Below, piece after piece: positions 23,597 through 37,722 of a DNA stretch of 64,000 bases (its first letter is position 1; each line of letters opens with the position of its first letter). The position numbers and the translations under genes are program-made. The notes beneath the pieces were generated by a model that made no database searches, was not told the DNA's origin, and saw nothing but the letters and a program-made list of their open reading frames with translations. Location: contig CM072801.1 in NCBI GenBank assembly GCA_037013495.1, positions 30,678,001 to 30,742,000 of the forward strand. The letters are read 5' to 3'. Source of the stretch: Hippophae tibetana. Its lineage: Eukaryota; Streptophyta; Magnoliopsida; Rosales; Elaeagnaceae.

Positions 23597-24850
23597 GACT
23601 TTGTTGCTGAAAATATGTTATCTATCTTCTTATATTTATTTTTTCAATTTTACATTTAAAAAAACATTGTCCATTGAATTTTCTGTGTTTTCATTAGACA
23701 CAAATCACAAAGAAAGATAGATATTTGTATACCAAGTCTTGTGTTTTCTTTTAATTTTGTTGTCATTATTTTGTCTTTCGATTACATTTCCTTTCTTTCT
23801 TTAAATTCTTTGTACCTTTTTCTTGTGTAATGTTTTCTGTTTACAATCATTTTTTTATTGAAAGAAACTATAGAGATACTACAGTTCATAGTTTCAAGAA
23901 AACTAGGTTCTTAATATCGGTGGCAATATTAAACTGTTGTAACTTTTAATTCGTGCATCGAAATGACTATTATAATGTAGCAAATAGCACCTCTTTCAAT
24001 TCCTAAAATGACAATGAAAGAATAGTTTAGTTATCTGCATTTTTTTTAACCAAAATGACTTTGTTTACAAGACTTGCCAACTCTAATAGGTTGGTGGCAT
24101 CTCATTGCATTGTAATCTATTCTTGTTCTTTTGGGTTCAAATTTGATCATCTTAACCCATTTCGAAGCAATTTAATCATTCTTAATCCTTTGAGTTCATA
24201 TGTTGTTCCCCTAAGGATTCCGCATTATTTGGTATCGAAGCCATTGTTGCTAAAAATATGTTATCTATCTTCTTATATTTATTTTTTGAATTTTACATTT
24301 AAAAAAACTTTTTCCATTTAATTTTCTTTGCTTTCATTAGACACAAATCACAAAGAAAGATAGATATTTGTATAACAAGTCTTGTGTTTTCTTTTAATTT
24401 TGTTGTCAATATTTTGTCTTTCGATTTCATTTCCTTTCTTTCTTTAAATTCGTGTACCTTTTTCTTGTGTAATGTTTTCTGTGTTCAATCTGTTTTTTTA
24501 TTGAAAGAAACTATAGTGATACTAAAGTTCATAGTTTTGAAGAAAAACTATGTTATTCATATAGGTGGCAATATTAAATTGTTGTTACTTTTAATTCGTG
24601 CATCGAAATGACTATTATAATGTAGCAAATAGCACCTCGTTCGATTCCTAAAAAGATAATGAAAGAATAGTTTAGTTATCGGCATTTTTAAAACCAAAAT
24701 TACTTTGTTTTCAATACTTGCCAACCTCTAATAGGTTCGTGGCATCTCATTGCATTGTTTTTAAGTTCTTGTTCTTTTGGGTTCCAATTTGATCATCTTA
24801 ACCCATTTCGAAGCAATTTACTCATTCTTAATCCTTTGAGTTCATATGTT
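23597..24850. repeat. Left edge of region II: truncated HOR remnant (partner 28105-29152)
   Basis: From 23597 to about 24645 the sequence matches 28105-29152 at 4,507-4,508 bp, i.e. seven monomers. It shares AAAGACTTTGTTGC, the TTTTTCAATTTTACA variant, and the unusual tail with TAGTTTTGAAGAAAAACTATG near 24533. It is the end of a decamer unit, separated from the next equivalent by seven monomers instead of ten, so three monomers of this first unit are missing. The stretch 24645-24850 belongs to neither repeat register. Confidence 0.8.
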
Positions 24851-27800
24851 GTTCCCCTAAAGGTTCCGCATCATTTGGTATCAAAGCCTTTGTTGCTGAA
24901 AATATGGTATCTATCTTCTTATATTTATTTTTTGAATTTTACATATAAAAAAACTTTGTCCATTGAATTTTTTGTGTTTTCATTAGACACAAATCACAAA
25001 GAAAGATAGATATTTGTATACCATGTCTTGTGTTTCCTATTAATTTTGTTGTCATTATATTGTCTTTCGATTTCATTTCCTTTCTTTCTTTAAATTCTTT
25101 GTACCTTTTTCTTGTGTAATGTTTTCTGTGTTCAATCATTTTTTTTATTGAAAGAAACTATAGAGATACTACAGTTCATAGTTTCAAGAAAACTAGGTTA
25201 TTAATATCGGTGGCAATTTTAAACTGTTGTAACTTTTAATTCGTGCATCGAAATGACTATTATAATGTAGCAAATAGCACCTCGTTCGATTCCTAAAAAG
25301 ATAATGAAAGAATAGTTTAGTTATCGGCATTTTTAAAACCAAAATTACTTTGTTTTCAATACTTGCCAACCTCTAATAGGTTCGTGGCATCTCATTGCAT
25401 TGTTTTTAAGTTCTTGTTCTTTTGGGTTCCAATTTGATCATCTTAACCCATTTCGAAGCAATTTACTCATTCTTAATCCTTTGAGTTCATATGTTGTTCC
25501 CCTAAAGGTTCCGCATCATTTGGTATCAAAGCCTTTGTTGCTGAAAATATGTTATCTATCTTCTTATATTTATTTTTTGAATTTTACATTTAAAAAAACT
25601 TTGTCCATTGAATTTTCTGTGTTTTCATTACACACAAATCACAAAGAAAGATAGATATTTGTATACCAAGTCTTTTGCCTTCTTTTAATTTTGTTGTCAT
25701 TATTTTATCTTTCGATTTCATTTCCTTTCTTTCTTTAAATTCTTTGTACCTTTTTCTTGTGTAATGTTTTCTGTGTTCAATCATTTTTTTTATTGAAAGA
25801 AACTATAGAGATACTACAGTTCATTGTTTCAAGAAAACTAGGTTATTAATATCGGTGGCAATATTAAACTGTTGTAACTTTTAATTCGTTCATCGAAATG
25901 ACTATTATAATGTCGCAAATAACACCTCTTTCGATTCCTAAAATTACAATGAAAGAATAGTTTAGTTATCAGCATTTTTAAAACCAAAATTACTTTGTTT
26001 TCAATACTTGCCAACTCTAATAGGTTCGTGGCATCTCATTGCATTGTTTTCAAGTCTTATTCTTTTGGGTTCCAATTTGATCATCTTAACCATTTTCTAA
26101 GCAATTTACTCATTCTTAATCCTTGAGTTCATATGTTGTTCCCCTAAAGGTTCCGCATCATTTGGTATCAAAGCCTTTGTTGCTGAAAATATGGTATCTA
26201 TCTTCTTATATTTATTTTTTGAGTTTTACATTTAAAAAAACTTTGTCCATTGAAGTTTCTATGTTTTCATTAGACACAAATCACAAAGAAAGATAGATAT
26301 TTGTATACCAAGTATTGTGTTTTCTTTTTATTTTGTTGTCATTATTTTGTCTTTCGATTTCATTTCCTTTCTTTCTTTAAATTCTTTCTAACTTTTTCTT
26401 GTGTAATGTTTTCTGTGTTCAATCTGATTTTTTATTGAAAGAAACTATAGAGATACTACAGTTCATAGTTTCAAGAAAACTAGGTTATTAATATCGGTGG
26501 CAATATTAAACTGTTGTAACTTTTAATTCGTGCATCGAAATGACTATTATAATGTAGCAAATAGCACCTCGTTCGATTCCTAAAAAGGCAATGAAAGAAT
26601 AGTTTAGTTATCGGCATTTTTAAAAGCAAAATTACTTTGTTTTCAATACTTGCCAACTCTAATAGGTTCGTGGCATCTCATTGCATTGTTTTCAAGTCTT
26701 ATTCTTTTGGGTTCCAATTTGATCATCTTAACCATTTTCTAAGCAATTTACTCATTCTTAATCCTTGAGTTCATATGTTGTTCCCCTAAAGGTTCCGTAT
26801 CATTTGGTATCAAAGCCTTTGTTGCTGAAAATATGGTATCTATCTTCTTATATTTATTTTTTGAATTTTACATATAAAAAAACTTTGTCCATTGAATTTT
26901 TTGTGTTTTCATTAGACACAAATCACAAAGAAAGATAGATATTTGTATACCAAGTCTTGTGTTTCCTATTAATTTTGTTGTCATTATATTGTCTTTCGAT
27001 TTCATTTCCTTTCTTTCTTTAAATTCTTTGTACCTTTTTCTTGTGTAATGTTTTCTGTGTTCAATCATTTTTTTTATTGAAAGAAACTATAGAGATACTA
27101 CAGTTCATAGTTTCAAGAAAACTAGGTTATTAATATCGGTGGCAATTTTAAACTGTTGTAACTTTTAATTCGTGCATCGAAATGACTATTATAATGTAGC
27201 AAATAGCACCTCGTTCGATTCCTAAAAAGATAATGAAAGAATAGTTTAGTTATCGGCATTTTTAAAACCAAAATTACTTTGTTTTCAATACTTGCCAACC
27301 TCTAATAGGTTCGTGGCATCTCATTGCATTGTTTTTAAGTTCTTGTTATTTTGGGTTCCAATTTGATCATCTTAACCCATTTCGAAGCAATTTACTCATT
27401 CTTAATCCTTTGAGTTCATATGTTGTTCCCCTAAAGGTTCCGCATCATTTGGTATCAAAGCCTTTGTTGCTGAAAATATGTTATCTATCTTCTTATATTT
27501 ATTTTTTGAATTTTACATTTAAAAAAACTTTGTCCATTGAATTTTCTGTGTTTTCATTACACACAAATCACAAAGAAAGATAGATATTTGTATAGCAAGT
27601 CTTGTGTTTTCTTTTAATTTTGTTGTCATTATTTTGTCTTTCGATTACATTCCCTTTCTTTCTGTAAATTCTTTGTACCTTTTTCTTGTGTAATGTTTTC
27701 TGTTTTCAATCATTTTTTTTATTGAAAGAAACTATAGAGATACTACAGTTCATAGTTTCAAGAAAACTAGGTTATTAATATCGGTGGCAATATTAAACTG

Positions 27801-30800
27801 TTGTAACTTTTAATTCGTGCATCGAAATGACTATTATAATGTAGCAAATAGCACCTCTTTCGATTCCTAAAATGACAATGAAAGAATAGTTTAGTTATCT
27901 GCATTTTTTTTAACCAAAATGACTTTGTTTACAAGACTTGCCAACTCTAATAGGTTGGTGGCATCTCATTGCATTGTTTTTATGTTCTTGTTCTTTTGGG
28001 TTCCAATTTGATCATCTTAACCCATTTCGAAGCAATTTACTCATTCTTAATCCTTTTAGTTCATATGTTGTTCCCCTAAAGGTTCCGCATCATTTGGTAT
28101 CAAAGACTTTGTTGCTGAAAATATGTTATCTATCTTCTTATATTTATTTTTTCAATTTTACATTTAAAAAAACATTGTCCATTGAATTTTCTGTGTTTTC
28201 ATTAGACACAAATCACAAAGAAAGATAGATATTTGTATACCAAGTCTTGTGTTTTCTTTTAATTTTGTTGTCATTATTTTGTCTTTCGATTACATTTCCT
28301 TTCTTTCTTTAAATTCTTTGTACCTTTTTCTTGTGTAATGTTTTCTGTTTACAATCATTTTTTTATTGAAAGAAACTATAGAGATACTACAGTTCATAGT
28401 TTCAAGAAAACTAGGTTCTTAATATCGGTGGCAATATTAAACTGTTGTAACTTTTAATTCGTGCATCGAAATGACTATTATAATGTAGCAAATAGCACCT
28501 CTTTCAATTCCTAAAATGACAATGAAAGAATAGTTTAGTTATCTGCATTTTTTTTAACCAAAATGACTTTGTTTACAAGACTTGCCAACTCTAATAGGTT
28601 GGTGGCATCTCATTACATTGTAATCTATTCTTGTTTTTTTGGGTTCAAATTTGATCATCTTAACCCATTTCGAAGCAATTTAATCATTCTTAATCCTTTG
28701 AGTTCATATGTTGTTCCCCTAAGGATCCGCATTATTTGGTATCGAAGCCATTGTTGCTAAAAATATGTTATCTATCTTCTTATATTTATTTTTTGAATTT
28801 TACATTTAAAAAAACTTTTTCCATTTAATTTTCTTTGCTTTCATTAGACACAAATCACAAAGAAAGATAGATATTTGTATAACAAGTCTTGTGTTTTCTT
28901 TTAATTTTGTTGTCAATATTTTGTCTTTCGATTTCATTTCCTTTCTTTCTTTAAATTCGTGTACCTTTTTCTTGTGTAATGTTTTCTGTGTTCAATCTGT
29001 TTTTTTATTGAAAGAAACTATAGTGATACTAAAGTTCATAGTTTTGAAGAAAAACTATGTTATTCATATAGGTGGCAATATTAAATTGTTGTTACTTTTA
29101 ATTCGTGCATCGAAATGACTATTATAATGTAGCAAATAGCACCTCGTTTGATTCCTAAAAAGACAATGAAAGAATAGTTTAGTTATCGGCATTTTTAAAA
29201 CCAAAATTACTTTGTTTTCAATACTTGCCAACCCTTAATAGGTTCGTGGCATCTCATTGCATTGTTTTTAAGTTCTTGTTCTTTTGGGTTCCAATTTGAT
29301 CATCTTAACCATTTTCTAAGCAATTTGCTCATTATTAATCCTTTCAGTTCATATGTTGTTCCCCTAAAGGTTGTGCATCATTTCGTATCAAAGCCTTTGT
29401 TGCTGAAAATATGTTATCTTTTTTCGTATATTTATTTTTTGAATTTTACATTTAAAAAAACTTTTTCCATTTAATTTTCTTTGCTTTCATTAGACACAAA
29501 TCACAAAGAAAGAGAGATATTTATATACCAAGTCTTGTGTTTTCTTTAAATTTTGTTGTCATTATTTTGTCTTTCGATTTCATTTCCTTTCTTTCTTTAA
29601 ATTCTTTGTACCTTTTGCTTGTGTAATGTTTTCTGTGTTCAATCATTTTTTTTATTGAAAGAAACTATAGAGATACTACAGTTCATAGTTTCAAGAAAAA
29701 CAAGGTTATTAAAATCGGTGGCAATATTAAATTGTTGTAACTTTTAATTCGTGCATCGAAATTACTATTATAATGTAGCAAATAGCACCTCGTTCGATTC
29801 CTAAAAAGACAATGAAAGAATAGTTTAGTTATCGGCATTTTTAAAACCAAAATTACTTTGTTTTCAATACATGCCAACCTCTAATAGGTTCGTGGCATCT
29901 CATTGCTTTGTTTTTAGGTCTTGTTCTTTTGGGTTCCAATTTGATCATCTTAACCCATTTCGAAGCAATTTACTCATTCTTAATCATTTGAGTTCATATG
30001 TTGTTCCCCTAAAGGTTCCGCATCATTTGGTATCAAAGCCTTTGTTGCTGAAAATATGTTATCTATCTTCTTATATTTATTTTTTTGAATTTTACATTTA
30101 AAAAAACTTTGTCCATTGAATTTTCTGTGTTTTCATTAGACACTAATCACAAAGAAAGATAGATATTTGTATACCAAGTCTTTTGCCTTCTTTTAATTTT
30201 GTTGTCATTATTTTATCTTTCGATTTCATTTCCTTTCTTTCTTTAAATTCTTTGTACCTTTTTCTTGTGTAATGTTTTCTGTGTTCAATCATTTTTTTTA
30301 TTGAAAGAAACTATAGAGATACTACAGTTCATTGTTTCAAGAAAACTAGGTTATTAATATCGGTGGCAATATTAAACTGTTGTAACTTTTAATTCGTTCA
30401 TCGAAATGACTATTATAATGTCGCAAATAACACCTCTTTCGATTCCTAAAATTACAATGAAAGAATAGTTTAGTTATCAGCATTTTTAAAACCAAAATTA
30501 CTTTGTTTTCAATACTTGCCAACTCTAATAGGTTCGTGGCATCTCATTGCATTGTTTTCAAGTCTTATTCTTTTGGGTTCCAATTTGATCATCTTAACCA
30601 TTTTCTAAGCAATTTACTCATTCTTAATCCTTGAGTTCATATGTTGTTCCCCTAAAGGTTCCGCATCATTTGGTATCAAAGCCTTTGTTGCTGAAAATAT
30701 GGTATCTATCTTCTTATATTTATTTTTTGAGTTTTACATTTAAAAAAACTTTGTCCATTGAAGTTTCTATGTTTTCATTAGACACAAATCACAAAGAAAG

Positions 30801-31286
30801 ATAGATATTTGTATACCAAGTATTGTGTTTTCTTTTTATTTTGTTGTCATTATTTTGTCTTTCGATTTCATTTCCTTTCTTTCTTTAAATTCTTTCTAAC
30901 TTTTTCTTGTGTAATGTTTTCTGTGTTCAATCTGATTTTTTATTGAAAGAAACTATAGAGATACTACAGTTCATAGTTTCAAGAAAACTAGGTTATTAAT
31001 ATCGGTGGCAATATTAAACTGTTGTAACTTTTAATTTGTGCATCGAAATGACTATTATAATGTAGCAAATAGCACCTCGTTCGATTCCTAAAAAAGCAAT
31101 GAAAGAATAGTTTAGTTATCGGCATTTTTAAAAGCAAAATTACTTTGTTTTCAATACTTGCCAACTCTAATAGGTTCGTGGCATCTCATTGCATTGTTTT
31201 CAAGTCTTATTCTTTTGGGTTCCAATTTGATCATCTTAACCATTTTCTAAGCAATTTACTCATTCTTAATCCTTGAGTTCATATGT
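24850..31286. repeat. 6.44-kb ten-monomer HOR, copy 1
   Basis: Monomers at 25386, 26030, 26672, 27315, 27960, 28604, 29248, 29894 and 30538 match those at 31823 through 36974 at a constant 6,436-6,437 bp. Unit order: two tandem three-monomer blocks (the first truncated here), then a chimeric monomer (27960), an A-type monomer with GGATCCGCATTATTTGG (28604), a monomer with CAATTTGCTCATTATTAATCC (29248), and one with AATACATGCCAACC (29894). All ten have distinct diagnostic variants that recur at the same slot in the next copy. The left boundary near 24850 is where variants stop matching copy 2. Confidence 0.92.
25663..27592. repeat. Three-monomer block inside HOR copy 1
   Basis: One 1,929-bp block. 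Part of a preceding block is recognisable from 24850 (24939-25139 against 26868-27068, exact 1,929-bp offset, with the ACATATAAAAAAAC variant in both). Copy 1 therefore holds one full and one truncated block. Confidence 0.8.
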
Positions 31287-34029
31287 TGTTCCCCTAAAGG
31301 TTCCGCATCATTTGGTATCAAAGCCTTTGTTGCTGAAAATATGGTATCTATCTTCTTATATTTATTTTTTGAATTTTACATATAAAAAAACTTTGTCCAT
31401 TGAATTTTTTGTGTTTTCATTAGACACAAATCACAAAGAAAGATAGATATTTGTATACCATGTCTTGTGTTTCCTATTAATTTTGTTGTCATTATATTGT
31501 CTTTCGATTTCATTTCCTTTCTTTCTTTAAATTCTTTGTACCTTTTTCTTGTGTAATGTTTTCTGTGTTCAATCATTTTTTTTATTGAAAGAAACTATAG
31601 AGATACTACAGTTCATAGTTTCAAGAAAACTAGGTTATTAATATCGGTGGCAATTTTAAACTGTTGTAACTTTTAATTCGTGCATCGAAATGACTATTAT
31701 AATGTAGCAAATAGCACCTCGTTCGATTCCTAAAAAGATAATGAAAGAATAGTTTAGTTATCGGCATTTTTAAAACCAAAATTACTTTGTTTTCAATACT
31801 TGCCAACCTCTAATAGGTTCGTGGCATCTCATTGCATTGTTTTTAAGTTCTTGTTCTTTTGGGTTCCAATTTGATCATCTTAACCCATTTCGAAGCAATT
31901 TACTCATTCTTAATCCTTTGAGTTCATATGTTGTTCCCCTAAAGGTTCCGCATCATTTGGTATCAAAGCCTTTGTTGCTGAAAATATGTTATCTATCTTC
32001 TTATATTTATTTTTTGAATTTTACATTTAAAAAAACTTTGTCCATTGAATTTTCTGTGTTTTCATTACACACAAATCACAAAGAAAGATAGATATTTGTA
32101 TACCAAGTCTTTTGCCTTCTTTTAATTTTGTTGTCATTATTTTATCTTTCGATTTCATTTCCTTTCTTTCTTTAAATTCTTTGTACCTTTTTCTTGTGTA
32201 ATGTTTTCTGTGTTCAATCATTTTTTTTATTGAAAGAAACTATAGAGATACTACAGTTCATTGTTTCAAGAAAACTAGGTTATTAATATCGGTGGCAATA
32301 TTAAACTGTTGTAACTTTTAATTCGTTCATCGAAATGACTATTATAATGTCGCAAATAACACCTCTTTCGATTCCTAAAATTACAATGAAAGAATAGTTT
32401 AGTTATCAGCATTTTTAAAACCAAAATTACTTTGTTTTCAATACTTGCCAACTCTAATAGGTTCGTGGCATCTCATTGCATTGTTTTCAAGTCTTATTCT
32501 TTTGGGTTCCAATTTGATCATCTTAACCATTTTCTAAGCAATTTACTCATTCTTAATCCTTGAGTTCATATGTTGTTCCCCTAAAGGTTCCGCATCATTT
32601 GGTATCAAAGCCTTTGTTGCTGAAAATATGGTATCTATCTTCTTATATTTATTTTTTGAGTTTTACATTTAAAAAAACTTTGTCCATTGAAGTTTCTATG
32701 TTTTCATTAGACACAAATCACAAAGAAAGATAGATATTTGTATACCAAGTATTGTGTTTTCTTTTTATTTTGTTGTCATTATTTTGTCTTTCGATTTCAT
32801 TTCCTTTCTTTCTTTAAATTCTTTCTAACTTTTTCTTGTGTAATGTTTTCTGTGTTCAATCTGATTTTTTATTGAAAGAAACTATAGAGATACTACAGTT
32901 CATAGTTTCAAGAAAACTAGGTTATTAATATCGGTGGCAATATTAAACTGTTGTAACTTTTAATTCGTGCATCGAAATGACTATTATAATGTAGCAAATA
33001 GCACCTCGTTCGATTCCTAAAAAGGCAATGAAAGAATAGTTTAGTTATCGGCATTTTTAAAAGCAAAATTACTTTGTTTTCAATACTTGCCAACTCTAAT
33101 AGGTTCGTGGCATCTCATTGCATTGTTTTCAAGTCTTATTCTTTTGGGTTCCAATTTGATCATCTTAACCATTTTCTAAGCAATTTACTCATTCTTAATC
33201 CTTGAGTTCATATGTTGTTCCCCTAAAGGTTCCGTATCATTTGGTATCAAAGCCTTTGTTGCTGAAAATATGGTATCTATCTTCTTATATTTATTTTTTG
33301 AATTTTACATATAAAAAAACTTTGTCCATTGAATTTTTTGTGTTTTCATTAGACACAAATCACAAAGAAAGATAGATATTTGTATACCAAGTCTTGTGTT
33401 TCCTATTAATTTTGTTGTCATTATATTGTCTTTCGATTTCATTTCCTTTCTTTCTTTAAATTCTTTGTACCTTTTTCTTGTGTAATGTTTTCTGTGTTCA
33501 ATCATTTTTTTTATTGAAAGAAACTATAGAGATACTACAGTTCATAGTTTCAAGAAAACTAGGTTATTAATATCGGTGGCAATTTTAAACTGTTGTAACT
33601 TTTAATTCGTGCATCGAAATGACTATTATAATGTAGCAAATAGCACCTCGTTCGATTCCTAAAAAGATAATGAAAGAATAGTTTAGTTATCGGCATTTTT
33701 AAAACCAAAATTACTTTGTTTTCAATACTTGCCATCCTCTAATAGGTTCGTGGCATCTCATTGCATTGTTTTTAAGTTCTTGTTATTTTGGGTTCCAATT
33801 TGATCATCTTAACCCATTTCGAAGCAATTTACTCATTCTTAATCCTTTGAGTTCATATGTTGTTCCCCTAAAGGTTCCGCATCATTTGGTATCAAAGCCT
33901 TTGTTGCTGAAAATATGTTATCTATCTTCTTATATTTATTTTTTGAATTTTACATTTAAAAAAACTTTGTCCATTGAATTTTCTGTGTTTTCATTACACA
34001 CAAATCACAAAGAAAGATAGATATTTGTA
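30145..34029. repeat. Tandem 1,929-bp three-monomer duplication inside the HOR (copies 1/2 junction)
   Basis: Monomers at 30538, 31180 and 31823 match 32467, 33109 and 33752 at 1,929 bp. Shared variants are ATGTCGCAAATAACACC in the first, ATATTGTCTTTC in the second and ACACACAAATC in the third. The two blocks differ in the third monomer: TTCTTTTGG in the first is TTATTTTGG in the second, and the tails switch from TCTTTTGCC to TAGCAAGTC. Confidence 0.87.
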
Positions 34030-37000
34030 TAGCAAGTCTTGTGTTTTCTTTTAATTTTGTTGTCATTATTTTGTCTTTCGATTACATTCCCTTTCTTTCT
34101 GTAAATTCTTTGTACCTTTTTCTTGTGTAATGTTTTCTGTTTTCAATCATTTTTTTTATTGAAAGAAACTATAGAGATACTACAGTTCATAGTTTCAAGA
34201 AAACTAGGTTATTAATATCGGTGGCAATATTAAACTGTTGTAACTTTTAATTCGTGCATCGAAATGACTATTATAATGTAGCAAATAGCACCTCTTTCGA
34301 TTCCTAAAATGACAATGAAAGAATAGTTTAGTTATCTGCATTTTTTTAACCAAAATGACTTTGTTTACAAGACTTGCCTACTCTAATAGGTTGGTGGCAT
34401 CTCATTGCATTGTTTTTATGTTCTTGTTCTTTTGGGTTCCAATTTGATCATCTTAACCCATTTCGAAGCAATTTACTCATTCTTAATCCTTTTAGTTCAT
34501 ATGTTGTTCCCCTAAAGGTTCCGCATCATTTGGTATCAAAGACTTTGTTGCTGAAAATATGTTATCTATCTTCTTATATTTATTTTTTCAATTTTACATT
34601 TAAAAAAACATTGTCCATTGAATTTTCTGTGTTTTCATTAGACACAAATCACAAAGAAAGATAGATATTTGTATACCAAGTCTTGTGTTTTCTTTTAATT
34701 TTGTTGTCATTATTTTGTCTTTCGATTACATTTCCTTTCTTTCTTTAAATTCTTTGTACCTTTTTCTTGTGTAATGTTTTCTGTTTACAATCATTTTTTT
34801 ATTGAAAGAAACTATAGAGATACTACAGTTCATAGTTTCAAGAAAACTAGGTTCTTAATATCGGTGGCAATATTAAACTGTTGTAACTTTTAATTCGTGC
34901 ATCGAAATGACTATTATAATGTAGCAAATAGCACCTCTTTCAATTCCTAAAATGACAATGAAAGAATAGTTTAGTTATCTGCATTTTTTTTAACCAAAAT
35001 GACTTTGTTTACAAGACTTGCCAACTCTAATAGGTTGGTGGCATCTCATTACATTGTAATCAATTCTTGTTTTTTTGGGTTCAAATTTGATCATCTTAAC
35101 CCATTTCGAAGCAATTTAATCATTCTTAATCCTTTGAGTTCATCTGTTGTTCCCCTAAGGATCCGCATTATTTGGTATCGAAGCCATTGTTGCTAAAAAT
35201 ATGTTATCTATCTTCTTATATTTATTTTTTGAATTTTACATTTAGAAAAACGTTTTCCATTTAATTTTCTTTGCTTTCATTAGACACAAATCACAAAGAA
35301 AGATAGATATTTGTATACCAAGTCTTGTGTTTTCTTTTAATTTTGTTGTCAATATTTTGTCTTTCGATTTCATTTCCTTTCTTTCTTTAAATTCGTGTAC
35401 CTTTTTCTTGTGTAATGTTTTCTGTGTTCAATCTGTTTTTTTATTGAAAGAAACTATAGTGATACTAAAGTTCATAGTTTTGAAGAAAAACTATGTTATT
35501 CATATAGGTGGCAATATTAAATTGTTGTTACTTTTAATTCGTGCATCGAAATGACTATTATAATGTAGCAAATAGCACCTCGTTTGATTCCTAAAAAGAC
35601 AATGAAAGAATAGTTTAGTTATCGGCATTTTTAAAACCAAAATTACTTTGTTTTCAATACTTGCCAACCCTTAATAGGTTCGTGGCATCTCATTGCATTG
35701 TTTTTAAGTTCTTGTTCTTTTGGGTTCCAATTTGATCATCTTAACCATTTTCTAAGCAATTTGCTCATTATTAATCCTTTCAGTTCATATGTTGTTCCCC
35801 TAAAGGTTGTGCATCATTTCGTATCAAAGCCTTTGTTGCTGAAAATATGTTATCTTTTTTCGTATATTTATTTTTTGAATTTTACATTTAAAAAAACTTT
35901 TTCCATTTAATTTTCTTTGCTTTCATTAGACACAAATCACAAAGAAAGAGAGATATTTGTATACCAAGTCTTGTGTTTTCTTGAAATTTTGTTGTCATTA
36001 TTTTGTCTTTCGATTTCATTTCCTTTCTTTCTTTAAATTCTTTGTACCTTTTGCTTGTGTAATGTTTTCTGTGTTCAATCATTTTTTTTATTGAAAGAAA
36101 CTATAGAGATACTACAGTTCATAGTTTCAAGAAAAACAAGGTTATTAAAATCGGTGGCAATATTAAATTGTTGTAACTTTTAATTCGTGCATCGAAATTA
36201 CTATTATAATGTAGCAAATAGCACCTCGTTCGATTCCTAAAAAGACAATGAAAGAATAGTTTAGTTATCGGCATTTTTAAAACCAAAATTACTTTGTTTT
36301 CAATACATGCCAACCTCTAATAGGTTCGTGGCATCTCATTGCTTTGTTTTTAGGTCTTGTTCTTTTGGGTTCCAATTTGATCATCTTAACCCATTTCGAA
36401 GCAATTTACTCATTCTTAATCCTTTGAGTTCATATGTTGTTCCCCTAAAGGTTCCGCATCATTTGGTATCAAATCCTTTTTTACTGAAAATATGTTATCT
36501 ATCTTCTTATATTTATTTTTTTGAATTTTACATTTAAAAAAACTTTGTCCATTGAATTTTCTGTGTTTTCATTAGACACTAATCACAAAGAAAGATAGAT
36601 ATTTGTATACCAAGTCTTTTGCCTTCTTTTAATTTTGTTGTCATTATTTTATCTTTCGATTTCATTTCCTTTCTTTCTTTAAATTCTTTGTACCTTTTTC
36701 TTGTGTAATGTTTTCTGTGTTCAATCATTTTTTTTATTGAAAGAAACTATAGAGATACTACAGTTCATTGTTTCAAGAAAACTAGGTTATTAATATCGGT
36801 GGCAATATTAAACTGTTGTAACTTTTAATTCGTTCATCGAAATGACTATTATAATGTCGCAAATAACACCTCTTTCGATTCCTAAAATTACAATGAAAGA
36901 ATAGTTTAGTTATCAGCATTTTTAAAACCAAAATTACTTTGTTTTCAATACTTGCCAACTCTAATAGGTTCGTGGCATCTCATTGCATTGTTTTCAAGTC

Positions 37001-37722
37001 TTATTCTTTTGGGTTCCAATTTGATCATCTTAACCATTTTCTAAGCAATTTACTCATTCTTAATCCTTGAGTTCATATGTTGTTCCCCTAAAGGTTCCGC
37101 ATCATTTGGTATCAAAGCCTTTGTTGCTGAAAATATGGTATCTATCTTCTTATATTTATTTTTTGAGTTTTACATTTAAAAAAACTTTGTCCATTGAAGT
37201 TTCTATGTTTTCATTAGACACAAATCACAAAGAAAGATAGATATTTGTATACCAAGTATTGTGTTTTCTTTTTATTTTGTTGTCATTATTTTGTCTTTCG
37301 ATTTCATTTCCTTTCTTTCTTTAAATTCTTTCTAACTTTTTCTTGTGTAATGTTTTCTGTGTTCAATCTGATTTTTTATTGAAAGAAACTATAGAGATAC
37401 TACAGTTCATAGTTTCAAGAAAACTAGGTTATTAATATCGGTGGCAATATTAAACTGTTGTAACTTTTAATTCGTGCATCGAAATGACTATTATAATGTA
37501 GCAAATAGCACCTCGTTCGATTCCTAAAAAGGCAATGAAAGAATAGTTTAGTTATCGGCATTTTTAAAAGCAAAATTACTTTGTTTTCAATACTTGCCAA
37601 CTCTAATAGGTTCGTGGCATCTCATTGCATTGTTTTCAAGTCTTATTCTTTTGGGTTCCAATTTGATCATCTTAACCATTTTCTAAGCAATTTACTCATT
37701 CTTAATCCTTGAGTTCATATGT
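31287..37722. repeat. 6.44-kb ten-monomer HOR, copy 2
   Basis: The most complete copy, with ten monomers (landmarks 31180 to 36974). It differs from copy 1 at scattered single bases, for example ATCAATTC for ATCTATTC near 35060, CATCTGTTG for CATATGTTG near 35142, and TCAAATCC for TCAAAGCC near 36470. Translated stretches differ by about 0-2 residues per 65-84, suggesting near 99% identity; no alignment was run. Confidence 0.93.

Noticed and set aside
24939-25139. Minus-strand frame MIEHRKHYTRKRYKEFKERKE as a basic DNA-binding peptide
   Set aside because: The lysine/arginine/glutamate richness is the complement of the polypyrimidine tract (AAAGAAAGAAAGG). It is present or absent according to single-base satellite variants.
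29683-29877. Minus-strand frame MACIENKVILVLKM as a gene
   Set aside because: Found only in one HOR slot (also 36119 and 41911) and repeats at the HOR spacing; a satellite frame.
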